Made by a program: the position numbers and the translations under genes
Source: a virus
DNA length: 32,235 nucleotides
Direction: 5' to 3' (one strand)
Virus record (IMG/VR): IMGVR_UViG_3300048912_000036
Span: 1 to 32,235 of that record
Shown here: positions 7,836-16,355 of the stretch, in pieces
Numbering within the stretch: the stretch's first letter is position 1
Layout of the letters: each line of letters opens with the position of its first letter
Notes under the pieces: model-generated
The model's input: only the letters and a program-made list of their open reading frames with translations
Databases searched by the model: none
Told to the model about the DNA's origin: nothing

Positions 7836-8222
7836 TTAGGTGTTAGCGGTCCAGCCCGCGGCGGCAGGTTGCGGCGCCGGGGCGGATTTGGCTTTGCCGG
7901 TCGGTTGAGCGGCCGGGGCGTCAACGACGGTTTCGCGGGCTTGCGCTGCGGCTTGTGCGTTCTGGCGAGCCTTCGACAGCCGTTCTGAGTTTGCGTCCAT
8001 ATACGCTTCGATAGCCTTGCTGGCTTCAGGGTACGCTTCGGCGTACCTGGCCGGCACCACACCTGCGACACCGTCACATTCTTCCAGCGCGCCGGCATGG
8101 TCGCCGAATTCGGCGTTGCGGAACCTGACGTTGGGGCCGAACTGCATTGCTTCGGCCTGTTCTTCTTCGGTAGGGACGGCAGTTGCGATAAAAAACAGAA
8201 TTACGGGAAACTTTTTGAGCAT
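7836..8222 (-). CDS. Hypothetical structural-module protein, Ala/Pro-rich tail
   Basis: A 128-residue protein, family not recognised. It opens with a short hydrophobic stretch (LKKFPVILFFIATAVP), then a mixed domain with MQFGPNVRFRNAEFGDHAG, and ends in a low-complexity Ala/Gln/Pro tail (residues about 85-128). The hydrophobic start looks more like a beta-strand than a signal peptide, as there is no clear cleavage site. Encoded directly after the major capsid gene, it could be a head decoration or stabilisation protein; that is inference from position only. Confidence 0.5.
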   Translation of the reverse strand: MLKKFPVILFFIATAVPTEEEQAEAMQFGPNVRFRNAEFGDHAGALEECDGVAGVVPARYAEAYPEASKAIEAYMDANSERLSKARQNAQAAAQARETVVDAPAAQPTGKAKSAPAPQPAAAGWTANT

Positions 8223-8252
8223 GATTACCTCAGAATATAATGGTCGATACGA

Positions 8253-8276
8253 ATACGGGGCCGTTAAGCCCCGTAT
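8253..8276 (-). other. GC-rich hairpin after the major capsid gene
   Basis: Nine-bp perfect stem ATACGGGGC/GCCCCGTAT with a six-base loop in the gap downstream of the capsid stop. The T-run expected of a full terminator is missing, so attenuation or mRNA protection is more likely. Confidence 0.6.
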
Positions 8277-8298
8277 GTTAGATCGCTACTGCGGCTGA

Positions 8299-9264
8299 TT
8301 AGTTGGATTTCAGCAGAACGCCGGCAAGGTCTTTGTTGTCGGTTACGATCTTGTCCCAGTTCGTAGCCGTCGCCAGTGCCGCGTCATTCGGCGACTTGCC
8401 GCCGTTCGTCTTGTCCCACGTGAAGCCCTTGATGCCGAGTTGGTACGACCATTCAGCCTGGAACGTGCGCTTGATATTCTCGTCGCCGTTCGTCGTTTGG
8501 ATGTTGTCGGTATAGTCGTTGTTCTGATGAACTTCCAGACCGCCCGGCGCGAGACCCAGCGTGTAATACACGTTCGGCGTGCCGGCCACGACGAGACCCG
8601 GCGCATCGGTCACGACGAACAGCCGGCCGAACGGGTCGGATACGACGTTGATGGTGCCGTATTTGAACAGGTTCGCGGCGTTGGCGATGGCGGCGCCGTA
8701 GAAGTCGGCCATACCCTTCGAATGCATGACCCATACGGCGATGTCGCCGGAACGGTCGCCGAACTTGAACGCCGTGTTGTTCAGGGCGGTCGCGTTGACG
8801 GTTTTCACCGTGTCGGCTGTTGCGTCGTAGATGATGGCCGATTGGCCGGAAAGTGCGACGCGACCGGCCGTCAGTGCCGTGTTGAGCATGTCGGCCATGG
8901 TATCGATGGCCAGTTGTTGACCCATTGCGGCGGCTGCGACTTCGGGATTCATTTGAATCCATTTGAACTGGCCGGGGTCGAGTTCGACAGGCGGCGTGCC
9001 GGCTGCAACCTTCACCATCGCATCGGAGATATGCGCCAGCTTTTTAGACGATACGGCGCCCGAGCCATATGCGTTACGACGGCGAACCAGACCGCTGATT
9101 TTTTGGAAGAACGCGACTTCGTTAAAGTCGCCTTGATGGGCTGCGGATTGCAGGACGATTGCGCCGTTCGATGCTGCGTTGAACAGATCGATTTGTTGAC
9201 GCAGCACTTCGGTAGAAGTGCTGTACAGTTGTTCGGAAAATACTGCAAGATCGGAAAGTGCCAC
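8299..9264 (-). CDS. Major capsid protein
   Basis: A 321-residue HK97-fold capsid protein of the gp13-like type (recalled family). The start is GTG 9264 with a strong ribosome site (AAAGGGG). Family-like features are the N-terminal helix (FSEQLYSTSTEVLRQQIDLF), a middle with AVWVMHSKGMADFYGAAIAN, a beta segment with GRLFVVTDAPGL and a C-terminal EWSYQLGIKGFTWD strand. It follows the scaffold gene by 14 bases and is followed by a stable hairpin. No delta-domain-sized N-terminal extension is present, consistent with a separate scaffold. Confidence 0.85.
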   Translation of the reverse strand: MALSDLAVFSEQLYSTSTEVLRQQIDLFNAASNGAIVLQSAAHQGDFNEVAFFQKISGLVRRRNAYGSGAVSSKKLAHISDAMVKVAAGTPPVELDPGQFKWIQMNPEVAAAAMGQQLAIDTMADMLNTALTAGRVALSGQSAIIYDATADTVKTVNATALNNTAFKFGDRSGDIAVWVMHSKGMADFYGAAIANAANLFKYGTINVVSDPFGRLFVVTDAPGLVVAGTPNVYYTLGLAPGGLEVHQNNDYTDNIQTTNGDENIKRTFQAEWSYQLGIKGFTWDKTNGGKSPNDAALATATNWDKIVTDNKDLAGVLLKSN

Positions 9265-9278
9265 GATGAACCCCTTTA

Positions 9279-9986
9279 TTAAGCGTTAGCCGATTCACGT
9301 TGCGTTTTCATGTATTCCGCCAGTTGGGGCGGCGACATTTTCGCAAGGTTTGTCTGCTGATTGTTTTGGTTTTGCGCGTTGGGATTCCCGTTGCTAGCAA
9401 AGTTCGGTTTGCCGGCATTGCCGCCCGAAGCTTTACTACCGATAATGATACTAGAAAAATCCTTGTTGGCAACAAATTCTTGCTTCAAATCATCCAGACT
9501 CGCCGCCGAAACTTTGCCGGCACCGTCGAGAATGCGCAACGTCGGTGCGTCGCCTTCCAGATCGGCCGACAGCCGGGCGCGAATATGCGGCAACAGCAGT
9601 TTCGGTGACGTGCTGATTTCGGACGCGATACGCATTGCTTCGCCGTTAATCATGGTTTCGCGAACGTGCGTTTCCAGCTTCGCGACACGAGCCTGATATT
9701 GCGCTTCGGTTTCGCCGTGTTTCTTCTTCCAGCTTTCCTCCAGCGTTTTAATGTCCTTGTGACGGTCGCCTGCCGACGCCGCCAGTTCGTCACGTTCGGT
9801 CTTGATCGTGGTATTTTCGCTGGTCAGGTCGTCGACTTGCTTTTTCAGGCGGGCGTTTGCGCGCTCCAGTTCGCCGGCATCATCCGTGTCGAGGAAATAC
9901 GCGCCGTCTTTTTCTTTGTATTCAGCTTTCAGTGCGTCGTTAAGCGCGTCGAACGCCGCCTTATCAATCTTTCGTTTCAGTGCCAT
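9279..9986 (-). CDS. Capsid scaffolding protein
   Basis: A 235-residue protein. Residues about 40-125 form a charged coiled coil (ELERANARLKKQVDDLTSEN, KTLEESWKKKHGETEAQYQA), followed by a small helical domain and a Gly/Asn/Gln-rich linker (about 185-215). It ends in a helical C-terminus (MSPPQLAEYMKTQRES) that would contact capsid subunits. Coiled coil plus C-terminal capsid-binding helix directly upstream of the capsid gene is the standard scaffold plan. A ribosome site (AAGGGA) precedes ATG 9986. No protease gene is seen nearby. Confidence 0.72.
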   Translation of the reverse strand: MALKRKIDKAAFDALNDALKAEYKEKDGAYFLDTDDAGELERANARLKKQVDDLTSENTTIKTERDELAASAGDRHKDIKTLEESWKKKHGETEAQYQARVAKLETHVRETMINGEAMRIASEISTSPKLLLPHIRARLSADLEGDAPTLRILDGAGKVSAASLDDLKQEFVANKDFSSIIIGSKASGGNAGKPNFASNGNPNAQNQNNQQTNLAKMSPPQLAEYMKTQRESANA

Positions 9987-10022
9987 TTTCGGGATTCCCT
10001 TTTAATTTAAGTTAAGCATTGC

Positions 10023-11126
10023 TTAACGTTTCAACATAAGATTCAGTTTGTTTGCGAATTGTTCGACAGACAAAGGCTTATCACTTTCGAACTTCGGCAT
10101 ATCGCTTGCCTTTAAATCGCCGCTGCGCAAGGCGTCGGCTTTTCCAGCGCCAAGTATATCATTCTGAACGGCAATCGGTTGATTTTTAGCAAAATCATAA
10201 AACGATTTCGGCGGGTCGCTGGGGTCGTCATCGACAGGAACCGTTTTGCTACGACACCGAATGTGGGCAGGCGGTAGCGGGCCTTCGCCGTAACGATATT
10301 TTTTGCCATCGCGACTACGGCAAATATCGGTTGTGTTTCGATCCAATACCGAGACCCATTGATATCTTTCGTAATATTGCGATGCAATCCCGGCTTGAAC
10401 CGTGCTGGAAACGTGTTGTAAAACCGTGTCAAGTACGGCACCCGCTTGACCAAAGACGCGGTTTAATTGCCCGTCGCGCCGATTCGCTTCGGTTGAACCT
10501 TGTATTTCGGCTAAGACTTCTTTCACGGTTGATTTGTTGGCGTATCCTTTTGTTACGATGTTTTCGATTGACTTGGACGCCGACGCCACGAAGCCTTGCA
10601 GAAACGGCATTACGTTCAGACCGTTAGCGGGGATCGGTGCGCCAACAATTGATGCCCACATGCGGGCCGCTCCGTCCTTCCCAGGCTTCAGGGCGGCAAG
10701 ACCCAACAGGCCGGCACTGAGCGCCAAACGCCCGGCTATATGGTCGGCATGGGCTTCGTCGTTGACCGGCGCGGGCGGTTCGTCGGCTGAGGCGTCGGCT
10801 TCAAGCGCCAGGGTTGCGAAAATCGATTTCGATACCTTTCGGTCGGCTTGCATGAACGCTTTAAGTTGCTCGACGATTTCGACAAGGTACGCGCTATAAA
10901 CGCGGTTCTGCGTTGCTCGCACTTCACGAAGGAATAGCATTAATTGGGCCTTAGTCATTTGATCGAACGTATCGAATTTCATATCCACGAACAGATATTT
11001 CAATTCTTTGTTCAGTTCGATTAAGACTTTATTAAAGGCGTTCAACTGGAACGCCTTTACGCCTTCAAGGTAAATTTGATGCCGTGTTAGAACATCAAGC
11101 AAACGTTGTTGGCTGCGCGGCATCAT
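10023..11126 (-). CDS. MuF-like minor head protein
   Basis: A 367-residue protein with the phage Mu F-like domain at residues about 257-292: WVSVLDRNTTDICRSRDG, then GPLPPAHIRCRS. The conserved Cys, His and Cys in this box are all present. The N-terminal half is helical and likely contacts the portal. Such proteins are packaged in the head in small numbers and are needed for assembly or ejection. ATG 11126 overlaps the portal TGA (ATGA), giving coupled translation. The tail beyond the MuF box (to 367) carries no recognisable toxin domain. Confidence 0.85.
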   Translation of the reverse strand: MMPRSQQRLLDVLTRHQIYLEGVKAFQLNAFNKVLIELNKELKYLFVDMKFDTFDQMTKAQLMLFLREVRATQNRVYSAYLVEIVEQLKAFMQADRKVSKSIFATLALEADASADEPPAPVNDEAHADHIAGRLALSAGLLGLAALKPGKDGAARMWASIVGAPIPANGLNVMPFLQGFVASASKSIENIVTKGYANKSTVKEVLAEIQGSTEANRRDGQLNRVFGQAGAVLDTVLQHVSSTVQAGIASQYYERYQWVSVLDRNTTDICRSRDGKKYRYGEGPLPPAHIRCRSKTVPVDDDPSDPPKSFYDFAKNQPIAVQNDILGAGKADALRSGDLKASDMPKFESDKPLSVEQFANKLNLMLKR

Positions 11127-12598
11127 TGACCCCCGGCGCCAGCATTAGAAGCCGGGTCGGCCGCGCTTGTCGCCGCGATACGATCCGCTTCAAGGTTAAT
11201 CGCGGCTTGCTGTTCTTCTTCGATAGCTGCCTTTGCCACGTTATCGTCAAGAGTTGCAACGCCGGCTTTACGTAGTTGCGAACGCATTTCTTCGAACGTA
11301 ATAGCGCCGCCTTGCCATTCTTTGATGAGTTGTGAGCGTTCGTCGGGCTTCATGCGTGCGATGTCGAAATCGGTGTTAAGTTCGCACTTGATTCCCGTCG
11401 GGCTAATACCTTCGAACAGGGCGCACCATTCAAGCGCCCATTTGTACGCGGCTGCAACGTTCTTTGCAACCGACGACAGAATGGACGTTTGCGCCATGTT
11501 GTCTTGACTTGCCTCCGTTGCGGTACGCTGGACGCTTTGTTCTTCGACGACTTTTGCGCCGAGTGCGACCATTAGTTTTTCTTTGTGTTGCATCGCTTCG
11601 AACGCCGTTGTATTCGGCTGAACTTGAAGCAATCCGGCCGAAGCGTTGACCGGCAACGGAATCCCGCCGCGCGAGCCCATCGCCAATTTGCCTTTGAGTA
11701 CGTCCTTTACCCATTCTTGGGTAAGACCCGCCGCCCATACGGTAGGCTGTCCGACGATAAAGCAAAGTTCTTCATAGTCAGCGCTATTACGAAAGTGCGC
11801 GACGTTAACCGACGCTAACGCGCCCATTACAGGCGTTTGCGGGTCAAAATCGTTTTTACCTGCGTCGATAAATCGGAATGGAATTTCGCCGAACGTGTTA
11901 CCGCTTGCATCAGTTGGCGTGTACGCTTCTTTAACGGTGTACGTTGCCCCGCCGTCTTTGCGCCAGATTTGAACCGTATAAACACCGTCGACAATACGCA
12001 GTTCGCGGTATTGGTCTTCGAACCGTTTTTCGAAACCGTCGTCGTAATACTTGTGTTTCTCGCGTAGAACGACCAATGACGCTATGATCTTTGCGCCAAC
12101 GCTAATTATGTCCCAATTGATAATATCAAGCGGGCCGTACGTTTTAAGCGTGGCTCGGTATTTTCCCGAATCTTTGTCTTTGCGACTGATGCCACCGTGC
12201 GGGGCTGCTGGATAATCGACCAATAGGCCGCTACGATTGAATGCCAGAACTTGCCCGCAGCTTTCTTTCTGCGATTGGGTCATGGTCATACCTGAACCGT
12301 CGGCATCATTTACGATGATTTGCAATGCGGCCGGAACTTCTACGACCGGATCACGCGCGAAGATTTGACCGACAAAACCGGCGTGCGTTTGCTGGGTCGC
12401 TCCGTAAAATACGGCACGTTCGCGATAAGCCTTGTATCGTGCGACGTTTTCTTTACTTGCATCATCGGGGTTAGGCATGGGTAGGTATTTAACTCCCGCC
12501 TTTTTAATCGCTTCTTCGCCCGCTAGCGCGTCGATAATCTTTTGATATAACGGTTTAAGGTCGGCGACTTCTTTTCGTACGTATGCTACGTTAGGCAT
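11123..12598 (-). CDS. Portal protein (DUF4055 type)
   Basis: The portal ring protein, through which DNA is packaged and ejected. The frame is open to 12688, but ATG 12598 is chosen because it has a perfect ribosome site (AAAGGGG) and gives the expected N-terminus (MPNVAYVRKEVADLKPLYQK); length 491 residues. DUF4055-like features are YLPMPNPDD, YRERAVFYGATQQTHAGFVG and the later EIPFRFIDAG. The C-terminal third is helical and charged (EEEQQAAINLEADRIAATS). Its position between large terminase and MuF protein is standard. Confidence 0.88.
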   Translation of the reverse strand: MPNVAYVRKEVADLKPLYQKIIDALAGEEAIKKAGVKYLPMPNPDDASKENVARYKAYRERAVFYGATQQTHAGFVGQIFARDPVVEVPAALQIIVNDADGSGMTMTQSQKESCGQVLAFNRSGLLVDYPAAPHGGISRKDKDSGKYRATLKTYGPLDIINWDIISVGAKIIASLVVLREKHKYYDDGFEKRFEDQYRELRIVDGVYTVQIWRKDGGATYTVKEAYTPTDASGNTFGEIPFRFIDAGKNDFDPQTPVMGALASVNVAHFRNSADYEELCFIVGQPTVWAAGLTQEWVKDVLKGKLAMGSRGGIPLPVNASAGLLQVQPNTTAFEAMQHKEKLMVALGAKVVEEQSVQRTATEASQDNMAQTSILSSVAKNVAAAYKWALEWCALFEGISPTGIKCELNTDFDIARMKPDERSQLIKEWQGGAITFEEMRSQLRKAGVATLDDNVAKAAIEEEQQAAINLEADRIAATSAADPASNAGAGGQ

Positions 12599-12611
12599 AT
12601 TGGCCCCTTTA

Positions 12612-14201
12612 TTATGTTGCGAAACTAATTTCAAGCGATGTTGCAATATGATTGTTACCGGCCAATACGCGATACTTGACCATATCAAACGCGTGCGTTT
12701 CCGCGCTGTCGTCTACTTCGTCCGGCTTATCTTCGTCGCGCGGCAAGTTCGGGATAATGGCAATTGAAGCCCGGCAATTATCCATGAAATACAGGCCGGG
12801 CAGTTCGCCCCGGCAAGAATTTTGTAAGCGGTCGCGCATAAGTTGTAAACCTATGGCGTTCGACCCAGGGGCTTTGTTTGATTTCGTCCAGCGTATGCCG
12901 CGATCCGCCATCATCTTTTCAATCGTATCTACGGATACGTCGTTGACGTTCGATATTTGGTTGTCGGCGGGGCCGGGCAACGGTTGCTTTTGAATCCATC
13001 CGTTCGCCATCATAACGATTTCGCGGTCTTTTATGCCGTCGGCGATATCGCGGGCCGACATTTTCAAACCTACGTTAGTTCCAATTTCTTTTGTGCCGTA
13101 CCATTCGGCCAATTGCACAAGCGTTCCAGGCGGCGGGCAAAATGCGTCACCGTTCTGTAATGTCGCTTCTTCGCCGTTCGCTTCCGCCCACCATCCGACG
13201 CTAAATGGATGCGTAGACCCCCAATCAAACGAACGATCAAGACGCCAGGAATACGGCACGTAGAAGCGCGGCTTTACGTGGATATGCTTATGCCAAACAT
13301 CATCGAACGCCCCGCCTGTCACCACGTCCCAATCGCCGTACAGCCATGCTCGCTTAAGGTTCGGGTCGTCGATACTTTCAAGTTCGGCGACATATTCGGG
13401 CGAAAGGTAAATATTTTCACGGTACGAACCGAAGATCGCAACTTGCGTCTTAATTACGATTTCTTCTTGTTGCGTGCGCGGGTTGAATACCGGGATTTCT
13501 TTCTTTACGACTACGCCGCTAGACGCCGGATCAATGAAGCGACGTTTCACCCAATTGTGACCGGGGCCATTCGGGTTAGTCGTGCTGAATACTTCAAGCG
13601 GAATTTCCGGCAACGGCTTTCCGTCGTGCGTCAAGTAGGCGCCAGTTTTAGGATTCTTCGGGGTGTGCTTTTCGGGTACGAACGAAGAACGATTCGTCGA
13701 CATCATTTTATCGTAGAGATACGATGTTGCCTGTTTCGTTAATTCGTTCCATCCGATGAACGGGTATTCGTGGCCGTGAAATTGGTCGTAATCACCTGGG
13801 CGTTTCGCATGCCTAAACAGCAGTTCTTCGCCGGTCGGCCAAACCCATTTGTATTCACTAGCGCTGCTAAGAAACTTCGCTCCGTCGTTGAACTTCGAAA
13901 AGAAACGCTTTGACTGTGCGACCAAATCGCCCAGGTTCTTAAATTCTTTGTCTAGGATAATGCCGCGCCAGTACGCACCGTACCCGATGCCCACATTGCG
14001 GCGGAATCGCATAAGCTGGGTGATAGTTTTACCGGGGCCGCGTGCGCCGTGATACAGCGTATGCGAACAGCGCGTGTCCAACGCCAATTCTTGCGAACTG
14101 CCGGGGATAGGCTCCCAAACGGTATTAACTTCGACACTAAGTTTTTTCTTAGACTGTAGAAGTTCGTCACGCGTTTTAATGTGCGACGGGTTTAGCTGCA
14201 T
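12612..14201 (-). CDS. terL: Terminase large subunit
   Basis: The packaging ATPase and nuclease, 529 residues. The Walker A-type loop is HGARGPGKT (about 51-59), the Walker B region ends FIGWNE (about 148-153), and STTNPNGPGH near 206-215 fits the coupling motif. The RuvC-like nuclease domain begins with RSFDWGSTHPF, whose Asp (about 326) is the likely first metal ligand; a further acidic cluster DEDKPDEVDDSAETHAFD lies near the C-terminus. ATG 14201 lies inside the end of the small terminase gene (26-base overlap), implying coupled translation. Confidence 0.92.
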   Translation of the reverse strand: MQLNPSHIKTRDELLQSKKKLSVEVNTVWEPIPGSSQELALDTRCSHTLYHGARGPGKTITQLMRFRRNVGIGYGAYWRGIILDKEFKNLGDLVAQSKRFFSKFNDGAKFLSSASEYKWVWPTGEELLFRHAKRPGDYDQFHGHEYPFIGWNELTKQATSYLYDKMMSTNRSSFVPEKHTPKNPKTGAYLTHDGKPLPEIPLEVFSTTNPNGPGHNWVKRRFIDPASSGVVVKKEIPVFNPRTQQEEIVIKTQVAIFGSYRENIYLSPEYVAELESIDDPNLKRAWLYGDWDVVTGGAFDDVWHKHIHVKPRFYVPYSWRLDRSFDWGSTHPFSVGWWAEANGEEATLQNGDAFCPPPGTLVQLAEWYGTKEIGTNVGLKMSARDIADGIKDREIVMMANGWIQKQPLPGPADNQISNVNDVSVDTIEKMMADRGIRWTKSNKAPGSNAIGLQLMRDRLQNSCRGELPGLYFMDNCRASIAIIPNLPRDEDKPDEVDDSAETHAFDMVKYRVLAGNNHIATSLEISFAT

Positions 14202-14667
14202 TTTCGATCAACACTTCTTGTTGGCGGCGCAGCTTTTCGGCCCATTGCTCATTGGTGCCATGATCGCGGACGATCATAACGTTGTTTGCCTGAATGTTCG
14301 TAGTTCCTTCGCCGGCCGCGTCTTTTGGCTTTTCGATAAAGCCGCGCAACGATGAATAGAACTTCAACATTTCTAAGCGGTCTTTATCTTCCATTGGGCG
14401 TTCAGCCGTAGCCAAATCCCAAACCTTGCGGGCGACTTCGGCTTTCGATGGCAAGCCGAACATTTCACCGTCATCGTCAAGAATGCGTTGTTTCTCGGCG
14501 CATACTAACGGATCGTTGATCCAGTGCGATGCAACGTACAGTGCGCGGCCCGTATCGGTGCCGAAGACTTCTAGCCCGGCTTTGAATGGATCGTTAGGAA
14601 ACCGCAGCATTGCGGCGGCGAACTTTAATTTAAGTTCGTCTTCGTTTTGAATGATTAGTTCTGACAT
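14176..14667 (-). CDS. terS: Terminase small subunit (probable)
   Basis: A 163-residue protein encoded immediately upstream of the large subunit, where it would recognise packaging DNA. The N-terminal region contains FAAAMLRFPNDPFKAGLEVF and a helical segment suited to a DNA-binding domain. The middle (EVARKVWDLATAERPMEDKD) resembles other phage small terminases. The start ATG has no ribosome site: it directly follows the T-run of a terminator hairpin. Either translation is leaderless or inefficient, or the leader is remodelled. The functional call rests mainly on position. Confidence 0.7.
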   Translation of the reverse strand: MSELIIQNEDELKLKFAAAMLRFPNDPFKAGLEVFGTDTGRALYVASHWINDPLVCAEKQRILDDDGEMFGLPSKAEVARKVWDLATAERPMEDKDRLEMLKFYSSLRGFIEKPKDAAGEGTTNIQANNVMIVRDHGTNEQWAEKLRRQQEVLIENAAKPVAH

Positions 14668-14715
14668 AAAAGAAAACCGCGCTGTACGTTGAAATTAATC
14701 AACAGTATAGCGCGG
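14668..14715 (-). terminator. Rho-independent terminator abutting the terS start codon
   Basis: On the minus strand the stem CCGCGCTATACTGTTGA / TCAACGTACAGCGCGG (14699-14715 with 14677-14692, one mismatch and one bulge) has an ATTAA-type loop and is followed by TTTTCTTTT and then the terS ATG at 14667. It would stop leftward transcripts from the lysis genes before they enter the head genes, unless antitermination occurs. Confidence 0.8.
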
Positions 14716-14743
14716 CTTCGTTCCCCGAGGCAAATTGTTACGG

Positions 14744-15034
14744 TCACAATCGGGGCTTTTCTTTCGGCCTGTCGGCGGTCGTTTGTTCCTTCAGCAATGA
14801 TGCCGGTTGCGCCGGGGCTGCACAAACCGTCATATAGGTTTCATTGTGGGCAAGGATTTGACGCGCCGTTTCGTCGGTCAGTACGTCCGATTTGCTAATG
14901 AAAATTGGTGCCGCCCATTTGCAACCCGTATCAATTACAACAGGCGTTGGCGGCGGTTTAATCTCGCGACCATCGATCGCGCAAGCGGTCAGCAGCAGAA
15001 CCGACAGGCATACGGATAACATCAGATTGTACAT
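14744..15034 (-). CDS. Outer-membrane spanin lipoprotein (Rz1-like)
   Basis: A 96-residue protein with a signal peptide and lipobox (residues about 6-18, ending LLLTAC), so it should be lipidated and sorted to the outer membrane. A periplasmic part with Cys residues (DTGCKWA, TVCAAP) and a Pro/Lys-rich end follows. It pairs with the inner spanin to fuse the inner and outer membranes at the last step of lysis. Its 5' part lies inside the 3' end of the inner spanin gene in another frame (77-base overlap), as in many Rz/Rz1 pairs. Its length is above that of lambda Rz1. Confidence 0.75.
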   Translation of the reverse strand: MYNLMLSVCLSVLLLTACAIDGREIKPPPTPVVIDTGCKWAAPIFISKSDVLTDETARQILAHNETYMTVCAAPAQPASLLKEQTTADRPKEKPRL

Positions 15035-15227
15035 TCGATTTGCTTTCGATTACTGCGGTTTCGTGTTCGGCTTCGGCAATGACGCGGGTGTTTTCCACGG
15101 CCTGGGCCTGGGTTTGTTTCGTTTGCGCGACGACTTCGGCGTTAGTGTTTGCATCCTTTCGACCCTTGAAATATACAGCAATTACACCAACGATTGCAAG
15201 CAATATGCCCACAAGTGACCCGCTCAT
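14958..15227 (-). CDS. Inner-membrane spanin (Rz-like)
   Basis: An 89-residue protein with one N-terminal membrane segment (about 3-19, GSLVGILLAIVGVIAVYF) followed by a charged coiled-coil periplasmic domain rich in Ala, Glu, Gln and Thr. This is the layout of an inner-membrane spanin, although it is shorter than lambda Rz. ATG 15227 overlaps the endolysin stop (ATGA). The outer spanin starts inside its 3' end. A TGCCCACA copy encodes part of the membrane segment. Confidence 0.7.
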   Translation of the reverse strand: MSGSLVGILLAIVGVIAVYFKGRKDANTNAEVVAQTKQTQAQAVENTRVIAEAEHETAVIESKSNVQSDVIRMPVGSAADRLRDRWSRD

Positions 15228-15721
15228 GATATGAATCCCCCATTCCTACGGTAATACAAAACCAAAACTTCAAGGCTGTTTTCGTGCTGGCCGTAACCCG
15301 CGCCGTGTAACGAAGCCCAAATGCTATTGCATTTTTCGACAGCTACGTCAAAACGACCGGCTTTGATATCGTCCAGTGCTTTGCGTTCTTTGATCTGCTG
15401 CACGGCGATAATGTCTTGTGATTCGGGGCTGAAATCCGGCAACTTCAACTGTTCTTTGTATGCGTCGTAATAACGGCCAAGCAACTGATAACGCCCCGCC
15501 GCCGTTGAGTAGTTGTGGATTTTTTCAATCCAGACCTTGACTTTTGGATGCGATGCGTAAGTGGGGAACAACGTCGGCTGATTCGCAGTACTGCCGACAA
15601 TAACGTTGTACCCGTCGTCGCTTTTGCGCAGTAATGCCGGGCCGATTTCCGATAGCGCGATCATATCCAAAAACGCGGCAACGTTTTGACCGCCGATGCG
15701 GTTCGGGTCAATCCTTGGCAT
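15224..15721 (-). CDS. Endolysin, lambda R-like transglycosylase
   Basis: A 165-residue muralytic enzyme that cleaves the glycan strands of peptidoglycan. The match to lambda R runs the length of the protein: FLDMIALSE (catalytic Glu about 25), DDGYNVIVGS, AAGRYQLLGRYYDAYKEQL, DFSPESQDIIAVQQIKERKA and NSIWASLHGAGYGQ. There is no signal peptide, so release depends on a holin, and holin candidates are encoded directly upstream. It overlaps the 75-residue gene by 14 bases. Confidence 0.92.
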   Translation of the reverse strand: MPRIDPNRIGGQNVAAFLDMIALSEIGPALLRKSDDGYNVIVGSTANQPTLFPTYASHPKVKVWIEKIHNYSTAAGRYQLLGRYYDAYKEQLKLPDFSPESQDIIAVQQIKERKALDDIKAGRFDVAVEKCNSIWASLHGAGYGQHENSLEVLVLYYRRNGGFIS

Positions 15722-15935
15722 TTTCTTCTTTTCCGCCCTGTTTCAACAGGCGTACGATTACGCCTAGAACAAGCATTGCGATGCTAATTTTGTTCAGCAG
15801 ATCGGGCGGGATTGCCGCTTTCAGTTCGGCGGGCGCTTCCAAATATGCCGTAAGAACCACGGCACCCCATGCCATGATATGCATGCTGAACCATTTGTAA
15901 GCCTTGCGCCAGTCTTCGACAAGTTGAATTTTCAT
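15708..15935 (-). CDS. Holin (two membrane segments)
   Basis: A 75-residue protein with hydrophobic segments at about 17-33 (SMHIMAWGAVVLTAYLE) and 48-63 (NKISIAMLVLGVIVRLL), an amphipathic N-terminus and a charged C-terminal tail (KQGGKEENAKD). Size, topology and position directly before the endolysin make it the best class II holin candidate. The ribosome site GGGGTGAA precedes ATG 15935, which overlaps the upstream stop. Confidence 0.8.
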   Translation of the reverse strand: MKIQLVEDWRKAYKWFSMHIMAWGAVVLTAYLEAPAELKAAIPPDLLNKISIAMLVLGVIVRLLKQGGKEENAKD

Positions 15936-16303
15936 TTCACCCCCGATTGCGGTTGATAGCGGGCAGATTCACCCTGTTTGATGACGTATTCAACAAGTGA
16001 CAGTCGCGTTTCGCGGGCTTGCCCTTGCGCTTTGATTTCGTTAATTGAGTTAAGCAGCCAGCCGATTGCGCCGACGGATATGACGGCGCCGGCCCCGATA
16101 ACTTTCCAGATATGCGCGTGAATCGCCACAGTTTGCGACAACCCGTTTACTTTTGCGTCTTGATCGTCAATACGTTGCGACATACGATCATTGAGCGTGT
16201 CGATTGAATCTTGCATACGTTTAAATTGCCGCGACATTTCGTCGAATTTTTCGACTAGCACGGCAACTTGTATCGGGTTGATTTGTTGTTCTGCGGTTGA
16301 CAC
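15932..16303 (-). CDS. Coiled-coil membrane protein of the lysis cassette
   Basis: A 123-residue protein starting at GTG 16303. Residues about 15-60 are a charged helix (VEKFDEMSRQFKRMQDSIDT and on), followed by a single membrane segment at about 66-84 (WKVIGAGAVISVGAIGWLL) and a charged C-terminal helix. This layout resembles XhlA-type lysis accessory proteins or antiholins. It is the first gene of the lysis cassette and overlaps the holin. Whether it modulates or assists the holin is unknown. Confidence 0.6.
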   Translation of the reverse strand: MSTAEQQINPIQVAVLVEKFDEMSRQFKRMQDSIDTLNDRMSQRIDDQDAKVNGLSQTVAIHAHIWKVIGAGAVISVGAIGWLLNSINEIKAQGQARETRLSLVEYVIKQGESARYQPQSGVK

Positions 16304-16355
16304 GTTTTGCGCTTGGGAAATGTTCAGAATTAGCGCATGTTAACTTGATCTGAGG

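Noticed and set aside
8440-9282. Long plus-strand frame (280 codons) opposite the major capsid gene
   Set aside because: It mirrors the capsid gene's codon bias, has no ribosome site and gives an Arg/Val-rich product with no family pattern.
10011-10027. GTTAAGC/GCTTAAC hairpin after the MuF-like gene
   Set aside because: Seven AT-rich base pairs with no T-run. Too weak to call a terminator.
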